A stretch of DNA of 20,390 bases, taken from RBG-16-66-20 sp964564865 (GTDB taxonomy: Bacteria > Pseudomonadota > Gammaproteobacteria > Burkholderiales > SG8-39). Position 1 is the first letter of the stretch; every line of letters starts with the position of its first letter. Below are positions 7,121 to 13,217 of this stretch, one piece after another. The stretch covers positions 1 to 20,390 of the forward strand of contig CAZMDA010000067.1 of assembly GCA_964564865.1 (NCBI GenBank). Direction: 5' to 3'. Below the pieces are notes generated by a model, which had not been told where the DNA came from, searched no databases, and saw only the letters and a list, made by a program, of their open reading frames with translations. The translations under genes were made by a program, and so were the position numbers.

Positions 7121-8283
7121 GCGCGTTCCATGATCAGGGTGGCCGACCCGTGCCGCGTGCCCAGCTGCCCGCCGGTGCCCTGGGCGAGCGCGAGGCCGCA
7201 GTCCTTCACCTGCACCGCCGGATGCGCCTCGCCGCGCAGCTGGCGCACCGCCTCGATCACCTTGGTCATGCCGCCGCGGTTGGCCGGGTGGTTGTTGCAC
7301 AGCCCGCCGCCGTCGGTGTTGAAGGGCAGCCTGCCCGAGCCGGAGATGAGGTTGCCGTCGGCGACGAAGCGGCCGCCCTCGCCCTTGGCGCAGAAGCCCA
7401 GGTCCTCGATCTGCACGATCACCGTGATGGTGAAGCTGTCGTAGATGGAGGCGTAGCGGATGTCGGCCGGCTTGACGCCCGCCTCCTCGAAGGCCGCCTT
7501 GCCCGACCAGGCCGCCCCGGAGGTCGTGAGCGTCAGCTTGCCGCCCGCCTGGCCCTTGGGCGACTCGCCGGCGCCCAGCAGGTTGACCACCGGCCTCTTG
7601 AGCGATTTCGCGATCTCCGGCCGCGCCACGATCACCGCGCCGCCGCCGTCGGAGACCACGCAGCAGTCCAGGCGGTGCAGCGGATCGGCGATCATGGGCG
7701 AGTCCAGCACCTCCTTCACCGTCACCACCTCGCGCAGCATGGCGTGCAGGTTGTGCTGCGCGTGGTGCGAGGCGGCGACCTTCACCCAGGCCAACTGCTC
7801 GGACGTGGTGCCGTACTCGTGCATGTGGCGCTTCGCCACCATGGCGTAGCTGTTGGCGGTGACCACGCCGTAGGGGACTTCGAAAGGCGCATCGGGCAGG
7901 TTCGCGCCCCAGCTGCGCGGCTGCGTGCCGCTGGAGCCCTCCGACCTCGGCCGCCCGGCCAGCGTCACCAGCGCGACGTTGCACTTGCCCAGCGCGATCG
8001 CCTGCGCCGCGTGCGCGACGTGGATCAGGTAGGACGAGCCGCCGGTGTCGGTGGATTCCATGTGCCGCACCCTGAGGCCCATGTAGTCCACCATGGACAG
8101 CGGCCCCAGACCGGGCGCGTCGCCGGCGCAGAAGTAGCCGTCCACGTCCTCGCGCGAGAGCCCGGCGTCCTCCAGCGCGCCCTTCGCCACCTCGGCGTGC
8201 AGCTGCGCCACCGACTTGTCCTCCGCCTTGCGCGTCGGGTGCTCGTAGGCGCCGACGAGGCAGGCCTTGCGCTTGATGCCCAT
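7117..8283 (-). CDS. Thiolase-fold protein (SCP2-thiolase/Ltp-like lipid-transfer family), without canonical thiolase cysteines
   Basis: A 388-residue thiolase superfamily member. It shows the SCP2-thiolase-like signatures YDSFTITVIVQIEDLGFC (281-298), the segment around KGEGGRFVADG (300-310), and GGGLCNNHPANRGG (325-338) with the catalytic-type His332. At the position of the nucleophilic Cys the sequence is STDTGGSS (77-84). At the second Cys position near the C-terminus it is ALAQGTGGQLG, without Cys. Acyl-enzyme thiolysis is therefore unlikely; DUF35-linked relatives such as Ltp2 are retro-aldolases. ATG at 8283 lacks a ribosome binding site (CCCCCC precedes it) and sits 4 bp from an AT-rich inverted repeat. 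It forms an operon with the DUF35 gene downstream. The exact reaction is not known. Confidence 0.88.
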   Translation of the reverse strand: MGIKRKACLVGAYEHPTRKAEDKSVAQLHAEVAKGALEDAGLSREDVDGYFCAGDAPGLGPLSMVDYMGLRVRHMESTDTGGSSYLIHVAHAAQAIALGKCNVALVTLAGRPRSEGSSGTQPRSWGANLPDAPFEVPYGVVTANSYAMVAKRHMHEYGTTSEQLAWVKVAASHHAQHNLHAMLREVVTVKEVLDSPMIADPLHRLDCCVVSDGGGAVIVARPEIAKSLKRPVVNLLGAGESPKGQAGGKLTLTTSGAAWSGKAAFEEAGVKPADIRYASIYDSFTITVIVQIEDLGFCAKGEGGRFVADGNLISGSGRLPFNTDGGGLCNNHPANRGGMTKVIEAVRQLRGEAHPAVQVKDCGLALAQGTGGQLGTRHGSATLIMERA

Positions 8284-8287
8284 GGGG

Positions 8288-8306
8288 GGATTTTGGCGTA
8301 AAATCC
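8288..8306. repeat. Inverted repeat GGATTTT-N5-AAAATCC, possible operator/promoter at the thiolase-like gene start
   Basis: Perfect 7-base arms with five bases between lie 4 bp upstream of the thiolase-like ATG and 43 bp before tRNA-Val on the other strand. It stands out as AT-rich in a very GC-rich setting. The plus strand contains TAAAAT (8299-8304), a possible -10 for tRNA-Val but with no matching -35 at normal spacing (TTGATG at 8273-8278 is 20 bp away). The minus strand contains CAAAAT (8295-8290), which would start RNA at about the thiolase-like ATG. Confidence 0.5.
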
Positions 8307-8317
8307 GCCTCCCGCGC

Positions 8318-8340
8318 CGGACCGTTTCGATGTCGGTCCG
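8318..8340. repeat. Inverted repeat CGGACCG-N9-CGGTCCG in the leader before tRNA-Val
   Basis: Seven-base perfect arms (8318-8324 and 8334-8340) around a nine-base loop lie 8 bp upstream of the mature tRNA-Val 5' end. In the primary transcript this would form a 5' leader hairpin next to the RNase P cleavage site. No T-run follows, so it is not a terminator. Its role is unknown. Confidence 0.45.
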
Positions 8341-8348
8341 CCCAGGCC

Positions 8349-8423
8349 GGGCGGTTAGCTCAGCGGTAGAGCACTGCTCTCACACAGCAGGGGCCACTGG
8401 TTCGATCCCAGTACCGCCCACCA
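8349..8423 (+). tRNA. tRNA-Val (anticodon CAC)
   Basis: A complete cloverleaf. The acceptor is GGGCGGT/ACCGCCC, the D arm GCTCAGCGGTAGAGC, the anticodon arm CTGCT-CTCACAC-AGCAG with anticodon CAC, and the T arm ACTGG-TTCGATC-CCAGT. Discriminator A and encoded CCA (8421-8423) follow. All stems pair. It reads the GTG codon, heavily used in this GC-rich genome. The convergent histidine kinase gene ends 18 bp beyond. Confidence 0.96.
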
Positions 8424-8441
8424 TCGTTCCCCGCACGCCCT

Positions 8442-10661
8442 TCACGCCGGCAGGCTGAAGGTGAAGGTCGCGCCCCTGCCGACCTCGCCCTCGGCGCGCA
8501 CGCGGCCGCCATGGCGCGCGACGACGCGCTGCACGATCGCGAGGCCGACGCCGGTGCCCTCGAACTGTTCCTCGCCGTGCAGGCGCTGGAACACGCCGAA
8601 CAGCTTGCCGGCATAGCGTGGATCGAAGCCGGCGCCGTTGTCCCGCACCCAGTACTCGCACACCCCGTCCCCCGCGCGGCCGCCGATCTCGACGCGCGGT
8701 TCGGCCACCTTCGCGCTGTACTTCAGCGCATTGCCGACCAGGTTGACGAACACCTGGCGCAGCAGCGCGTGGTCGCCCTTCGCCGGCGGCAGCTCGCCGA
8801 TGTCCACCCGCGCCGCCGGATGCTGCGGGGAGAGTTCCGCGACCACCGACGCGGCGAGCTCGCGCATGTCCAGCGGCCCGGGCGCCAGCTCGAGGCGCGT
8901 GACGCGCGAGAAGTTGAGCAGGTCGTCGACCAGCCGGCCCATGCGCACCGCGCTGGCCCGCACCACGGCGAGCAGCCGGCGGCCCTCCGCGTCCAGCTGC
9001 GCGGCGTGCTCGCGCTCGAGCAGGCCGGCGAAGCCGTCCACGGCGCGCAGCGGCGCGCGCAGGTCGTGCGACACGGAGTAGGAGAAGGCCTCCAGCTCGG
9101 CGGTGCGTTCGCGCACGCGCGCTTCGAGCTCCTCGCTGTGGCGCTGGACGCGGTCGACCAGGCGCGCCTGCGAGATCGCGATCGCCAGCTGCGCCGCCAC
9201 CTCCTCGGCGATGGTGACCTGCTCGGGCGGGAACACGCCGGTCTCGCCGCCGAAGCTGATGGCGCCGATCAGCTCGCCGCCGGAGATCATGGGCACCGCC
9301 ATGTAGACGTGCACGCCCGAGGCGACCAGCGCGTCCACCTCCGGCCCGGGCGGCAGCCGGCGCGTGTCGATCACCTGCGGCTCGCCGCGCGCCAGCGCCT
9401 CCGTCTCGCCCAGGAAGCGCGCGGGGAAGCGCACCCCGGGCCCGACGTGGGTCCGCTGGCGGCCGGCCGCGGCCAGCCACTCGACGTCGCCGCGCCGCGC
9501 GTCGATCAGGTTGACGATGGCGCGCGGCACGCCGAGCAGCTCGCGCAGCGGCTGCACCACCGCGCCGGCGATGTCCTGCGGCGACCGGCCCTGCAGGATC
9601 GCCTTGTCGATGCCGTGCAGCACGCGCAGCCGCTCGGCATGGCGCTGCAGCGCCTCGCGCGCGAGGCGGCGCTCCTCGGCGATCCGCTCGCGCTGGCGCG
9701 AGAAGCGCAGGCGCAGGTAGACGAGGAAGCAGGCCGCGACCAGGAGGTACGCGCCCGCCGCCAGCGCGAGCAGCAGGTTCCGGGTCCGGAACACTTCCGC
9801 CGCGGGCTGGGCGGCGACCACGCCCCAGCCATGCTTGCCCACCGGACTGTAGGCCGCGACCAGCTCCACCCCGCCATTGCCCTCGCGCGAGATGTCCACG
9901 CCGCTGCGGCCGGCGAGCGCGGCCTGCACGGCGGGATACCCCGACAGGTCCGCGGCATCGGCATTGGCCGGCAAGCCCGGGCGGTACGCCGCCGTGCCCG
10001 CGCGGTCCACCACGAGAAAAGTCCCGCCGGCGCCGATGTCGATGCCGCGCAGCCACGAGAAGAACCGCTCGACCTCCATCTGCACGGACATCACGCCCAG
10101 CAGGTCCCCCGTGCCGGAGCGGATCGGAACCGCGGCGACGAAGATGTTCACCTGCGGCGCGGCGGGACGGCGATAGATGCGCGACAGGTGCGGCCGGCCG
10201 TCGCGCATCACGTCGCGGAACCAGTCGAAGTCCGCCCGGTTCTGGCGGCCGGGCACCAGGACCTCGGGCACGCCCGCCACCAGGGCGCCGTCGCGGGCCA
10301 CCAGGCCGATGCGATCGACGTACGGAAGGTCGCGCGGCACGTTGCTCAGGATGAGCGCGGCGTCCGCCCATTGGCCGAGCTCGATCAGCTCGCGGAAGCG
10401 CACCCGCGTCGCCAGCGCGACGCCGACGTCCAGGGTGCGGTCGAACTTCTCCGCCAGCGTGGTTGCCGCCAGCGTGGCGAGGGCCGTACGGCGCGAAAGG
10501 GCGGATGCGGTGAGCTCCGTGTGGATGGCGTACAGGCTTGCCGCGGCAACGACGCTCACGGCGGTGAACGCTGCCGCCATGCCGAGCGCGAAGCGCCGCC
10601 TGTCCGCGGGCATTGCCGCGGCGGGAATAACCCTGCTGTCGAGGAGGTTGGCGTCCGCCAT
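8442..10661 (-). CDS. Sensor histidine kinase (dCache-GAF-HisKA-HATPase)
   Basis: A 739-residue membrane histidine kinase. TM1 lies near residues 24-46 and TM2 near 292-316 (LLLALAAGAYLLVAACFLVY). Between them is a periplasmic dCache domain (DFDWFRDVMRDGRP, then GTFLVVDRAG). The cytoplasm holds a GAF domain at about 345-495, then HisKA with His532 in SYSVSHDLRAPLR, an N-box FVNLVGNALKYS, a G1 box DNGAGFD and a G2 box GTGVGLAIVQRV. The H-box and N-box resemble bacteriophytochrome-type kinases, but there is no bilin-binding PHY/PAS module. It has no receiver domain and no adjacent response regulator on its strand, so its partner is unknown. A 17-bp palindrome lies 42 bp before the ATG. An in-frame ATG at codon 17 is a less likely start because AGG lies before 10661. 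Confidence 0.93.
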   Translation of the reverse strand: MADANLLDSRVIPAAAMPADRRRFALGMAAAFTAVSVVAAASLYAIHTELTASALSRRTALATLAATTLAEKFDRTLDVGVALATRVRFRELIELGQWADAALILSNVPRDLPYVDRIGLVARDGALVAGVPEVLVPGRQNRADFDWFRDVMRDGRPHLSRIYRRPAAPQVNIFVAAVPIRSGTGDLLGVMSVQMEVERFFSWLRGIDIGAGGTFLVVDRAGTAAYRPGLPANADAADLSGYPAVQAALAGRSGVDISREGNGGVELVAAYSPVGKHGWGVVAAQPAAEVFRTRNLLLALAAGAYLLVAACFLVYLRLRFSRQRERIAEERRLAREALQRHAERLRVLHGIDKAILQGRSPQDIAGAVVQPLRELLGVPRAIVNLIDARRGDVEWLAAAGRQRTHVGPGVRFPARFLGETEALARGEPQVIDTRRLPPGPEVDALVASGVHVYMAVPMISGGELIGAISFGGETGVFPPEQVTIAEEVAAQLAIAISQARLVDRVQRHSEELEARVRERTAELEAFSYSVSHDLRAPLRAVDGFAGLLEREHAAQLDAEGRRLLAVVRASAVRMGRLVDDLLNFSRVTRLELAPGPLDMRELAASVVAELSPQHPAARVDIGELPPAKGDHALLRQVFVNLVGNALKYSAKVAEPRVEIGGRAGDGVCEYWVRDNGAGFDPRYAGKLFGVFQRLHGEEQFEGTGVGLAIVQRVVARHGGRVRAEGEVGRGATFTFSLPA

Positions 10662-10676
10662 CTGCGACCTGCGAGC

Positions 10677-10704
10677 ATGCTACAGGCGCCGGGGCGATGG
10701 TCAG
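10677..10704 (-). promoter_or_regulatory. Possible promoter of the histidine kinase gene
   Basis: On the minus strand CTGACC (10704-10699) and TAGCAT (10682-10677) are separated by 16 bp and each match the sigma-70 hexamers at four of six positions. RNA would start near 10670, so the centre of the adjacent palindrome (10711.5) would fall close to position -41, the classical site for an activator that overlaps the -35 region. Weak hexamers fit an activator-dependent promoter. This is inference from spacing only. Confidence 0.35.
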
Positions 10705-10720
10705 TAGGGAAATCCCTACA
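10704..10720 (-). promoter_or_regulatory. Palindromic operator-like element, copy 1 (upstream of histidine kinase)
   Basis: Read toward the histidine kinase gene the element is TGTAGGGATTTCCCTAC, with perfect 7-base arms GTAGGGA/TCCCTAC around two bases. It overlaps the TAG stop codon (10718-10716) of the preceding FAD monooxygenase gene and ends 42 bp before the kinase ATG. It differs at only one of 17 positions from the element at 18210-18226 before the HD-GYP gene. The dyad architecture suits a dimeric LuxR/NarL-type response regulator, but I do not recognise the consensus. Confidence 0.65.
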
Positions 10721-11966
10721 CCAGCGAGGCCCGCTGCGCGAGGCTCTCGCGCTCGAAGCCCGCCACCTTCTTGTAGGCCGCGGACATCTGCGCCAGTTCC
10801 TCCGTCGAGATCACGTCCTCGATGCGCGCGAAGGGCTTGTCGCCGGAGCGCTGCCAGACCTCGCGCAGGATGGCGTCGGGCGGGTTCTTGCGGTTCATGA
10901 GCACGAGCTCGCCGGTGGCCTTGAGGCGGGAGGCTTCATAGGCCTTGAGGGCCGCGGCAACGTCCGGCCCGCGCTTCAGGCACCCGGCCAGCGTGCGCGC
11001 GTCCAGGATCGCCTGCCCCGCGCCGTTCGAGCCGCGCGGGTACATCGGGTGCGCGGCGTCGCCCAGCAGCGTGATCCGCCCTTGCGTCCACCACGGCAGC
11101 GGGTCGCGGTCCACCATCGGGTACTCGAGGATGGTGTCGGCCTCGCGGATGAGGCGCGCCACGTCCAGCCAGTCGAAGCGCCAGTCCGCGAACACCGGGT
11201 AGAAGTCCTCCAGCCTGCCCGGCAGGCTCCAGTCCTGCATCACGTTGCGCGGCGACTGGATCTCCGCCACCCAATTGATGAGTTGCAGACCGCCTTCGCC
11301 GCTTTGCGCCGAAGTGACGTTATTCCTGATCGGGTAGATCACCATCTTCCCGACCGCGAGCCAGCCCGCGGTGGCCATGGTGGCGCCGCCCAGGAACGGC
11401 TTCATGCGCGTGACGCCGCGCCACATGTTGATGCCCTGGAAGTTCGGCCCGCCCTCGCCCGGGAACAGCTGCCGGCGCACCGCGGAGTGGATGCCGTCGC
11501 AGCCGACGGCGCAGCTGCCGCGCGCGGTCGCGCCGCTCTCGAAGCGCGCCGTGACGCCGTCCGCGTCCTGCCCGATCCCGGCGCACTTCGCGCCCAGCAC
11601 CACCGCCTCCGCGCCCAGCCGCGCGCGCGTCGCCTCCAGCAGCACGCGGTGCAGGTCGCCGCGGTGGATGGAGAACTGCGGCCAGGCGTAGCCGGCGCGC
11701 AGCCCGCGCGGCTCGCTGTAGATGAACTGGCCGAAGCGGCTGTAGAAGGCGAGCTCGGCGGTCTGCACCGCGACCTGCGCCAGCGCCTCCTGCAGCCCCA
11801 GCTCGGTCAGCTCGCGCGTGCCGTGCGGCAGCAGGTTGATGCCGACGCCCAGCGGCTTCACCTCCGGCGCGGCCTCGAACACGCGGCACGGAATGCCGGC
11901 CTGGTGCAGCGACAGCGCGAGCGTCAGCCCGCCGATGCCGCCGCCGATGACCAGAACGGGTTCCAA
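10716..11966 (-). CDS. FAD-dependent monooxygenase, PhzS-like (group A flavin hydroxylase), TTG start
   Basis: A 416-residue protein clearly related to PhzS of Pseudomonas, which hydroxylates and decarboxylates a methylated phenazine carboxylate. Shared features are IGGGIGGLTLALSLHQAGI (7-25), PLGVGINLLP (38-47), QFSIHRGDLH (97-106), the DG motif GCDGIHSAVRRQL (155-167), MWRGVTR (181-187), the RLEDFYPVFADW region (251-262) and the GD motif YPMVDRDPLPWW...ITLLGDAAHPMYP (282-310). No phenazine core gene is nearby, so the substrate is probably another aromatic compound. The TTG at 11966 is preferred because a perfect AAGGAGG lies 5 bases upstream and family members begin at EPVLVIGGG. The ATG at 11987 would add seven residues and has no ribosome binding site. 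It is divergent from the threonine ammonia-lyase gene. Confidence 0.9.
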   Translation of the reverse strand: MEPVLVIGGGIGGLTLALSLHQAGIPCRVFEAAPEVKPLGVGINLLPHGTRELTELGLQEALAQVAVQTAELAFYSRFGQFIYSEPRGLRAGYAWPQFSIHRGDLHRVLLEATRARLGAEAVVLGAKCAGIGQDADGVTARFESGATARGSCAVGCDGIHSAVRRQLFPGEGGPNFQGINMWRGVTRMKPFLGGATMATAGWLAVGKMVIYPIRNNVTSAQSGEGGLQLINWVAEIQSPRNVMQDWSLPGRLEDFYPVFADWRFDWLDVARLIREADTILEYPMVDRDPLPWWTQGRITLLGDAAHPMYPRGSNGAGQAILDARTLAGCLKRGPDVAAALKAYEASRLKATGELVLMNRKNPPDAILREVWQRSGDKPFARIEDVISTEELAQMSAAYKKVAGFERESLAQRASLV

Positions 11967-11971
11967 GCCGC

Positions 11972-11978
11972 CCTCCTT
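11972..11978 (-). promoter_or_regulatory. Strong Shine-Dalgarno AAGGAGG that fixes a TTG start
   Basis: The minus strand reads AAGGAGG, then five bases, then TTG at 11966-11964. It is the best ribosome binding site noticed in the window and lies inside the frame that would start at ATG 11987, which argues for the TTG as the real start of the PhzS-like gene. Confidence 0.7.
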
Positions 11979-11994
11979 GCGCTTCATGGACTTG

Positions 11995-12000
11995 ATTCTA
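11995..12000 (-). promoter_or_regulatory. Candidate -10 box of the PhzS-like gene
   Basis: TAGAAT on the minus strand matches TATAAT at five of six positions. RNA would begin near 11988, giving a leader of about 22 bases that contains the AAGGAGG site before the TTG start. The ATG at 11987 would then be almost at the 5' end, a second reason to prefer the TTG. The -35 region is poor (GTGCGA). On the plus strand the weak TGCTAGCTT (12009-12017) may serve the threonine ammonia-lyase gene. Confidence 0.4.
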
Positions 12001-12023
12001 CGGACCTGTGCTAGCTTCGCACC

Positions 12024-13217
12024 ATGGTGACCCTGGATGACGTGCGCGCTGCCGCCGCGCGCATCGCCGGCGCGGTGGAGCGGACCCCGATGCTGCACAG
12101 CCGCACGCTGTCGAAGCTCACCGGCGCCGAGGTGTGGCTCAAGTTCGAGAACCTGCAGTTCACCGCCTCGTTCAAGGAACGCGGCGCGCTCAACAAGCTG
12201 CTGTCGCTGGGGGCCGCCGAGCGCGCCCGCGGCGTCATCGCCATGAGCGCCGGCAACCACGCCCAGGGCGTCGCCTACCATGCCGCGCGCCTCGGCATCC
12301 GGGCCGTGATCGTGATGCCGCGCGGCACGCCGAACAGCAAGGTCTCCGCCACCGGGGTCCACGGCGCCGAGGTGGTCCTCGCGGGCGACACGCTCGCCGA
12401 TGCCGCGGCGCACGCGCGCGACCGGCAGGCGCGCGAGGGCCTCGCCTTCATCCACCCCTACGACGACCCGGCGGTCGTCGCCGGCCAGGGCACGGTGGCG
12501 CTGGAGATGCTGGAGCAGGCGCCCGGGCTGGATGCGCTGCTGGTGCCGGTCGGCGGCGGCGGCCTCATCTCGGGCATGGCCTGCGCGGCGCACGCCCTCG
12601 ACCCCGCGATCGAGGTCTACGGCGTGGAGTCCAGGGCCTTCTGCGCCATGCACCAGAGGCTCGCCGGCCTGCCGGTGGCGGTGGGCGGCGACACCATCGC
12701 CGAGGGCCTCGCGGTGCGCGACGTGGGCGAGCTCACCCTGGCGATGACGCGCGCGCTGGCGAAGGAAGTGCTGCTGGTCGGCGAGGAGACCCTGGAGCGC
12801 GCCATCGTCGCGCTGGTGGAGATCGAGAAGACCGTGGCCGAGGGCGCCGGCGCCGCGGGCCTCGCGGCGCTGCTGGAGCACGGCGCGCGCTTCGCCGGCC
12901 GGCGCGTCGGCATCCCGCTGTGCGGCGGCAACATCGACTCGCGCCTGCTCGCCGCGGTGCTGATGCGCGGCCTGGCGCGCGACGGGCGCCTGGCGCGCCT
13001 GCGCGTCGCCCTGCCCGACGTCGCCGGCAGCCTGGCGAAGGTGGCGACCCTGATCGGCGAGGCGGGCGGCAACATCGTCGAGGTGCAGCACCAGCGCGTG
13101 TTCGACGCCGCCTCGGTGAAGTCGCCCGAGGTGGAGTTCACCGTCGAGACCCGCGACCGCGCGCACATGCAGGCGCTGGTGGCGCGCCTGGAGCAGGCGG
13201 GGACGAAGGTCGCATGA
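12024..13217 (+). CDS. ilvA: Threonine ammonia-lyase (threonine dehydratase) with C-terminal ACT domain
   Basis: A pyridoxal-phosphate enzyme that deaminates threonine (often also serine) to 2-oxobutyrate and ammonia, for isoleucine synthesis or amino-acid breakdown. The 397-residue protein has the PLP lysine in TASFKERGA (Lys51), SAGNHAQGVA, and the phosphate-binding glycine loop VGGGGLISG. At about 325-397 it carries one ACT-like regulatory domain (LPDVAGSLAKVATLIGEAGG). This is the medium-length form with one ACT domain, not the long two-domain biosynthetic IlvA of E. coli; serine-specific or hydroxy-aspartate activities remain possible. Its TGA overlaps the ATG of the giant hybrid kinase (ATGA). 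It is divergent from the PhzS-like gene, with 57 bp between starts. Confidence 0.92.
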   Translation: MVTLDDVRAAAARIAGAVERTPMLHSRTLSKLTGAEVWLKFENLQFTASFKERGALNKLLSLGAAERARGVIAMSAGNHAQGVAYHAARLGIRAVIVMPRGTPNSKVSATGVHGAEVVLAGDTLADAAAHARDRQAREGLAFIHPYDDPAVVAGQGTVALEMLEQAPGLDALLVPVGGGGLISGMACAAHALDPAIEVYGVESRAFCAMHQRLAGLPVAVGGDTIAEGLAVRDVGELTLAMTRALAKEVLLVGEETLERAIVALVEIEKTVAEGAGAAGLAALLEHGARFAGRRVGIPLCGGNIDSRLLAAVLMRGLARDGRLARLRVALPDVAGSLAKVATLIGEAGGNIVEVQHQRVFDAASVKSPEVEFTVETRDRAHMQALVARLEQAGTKVA

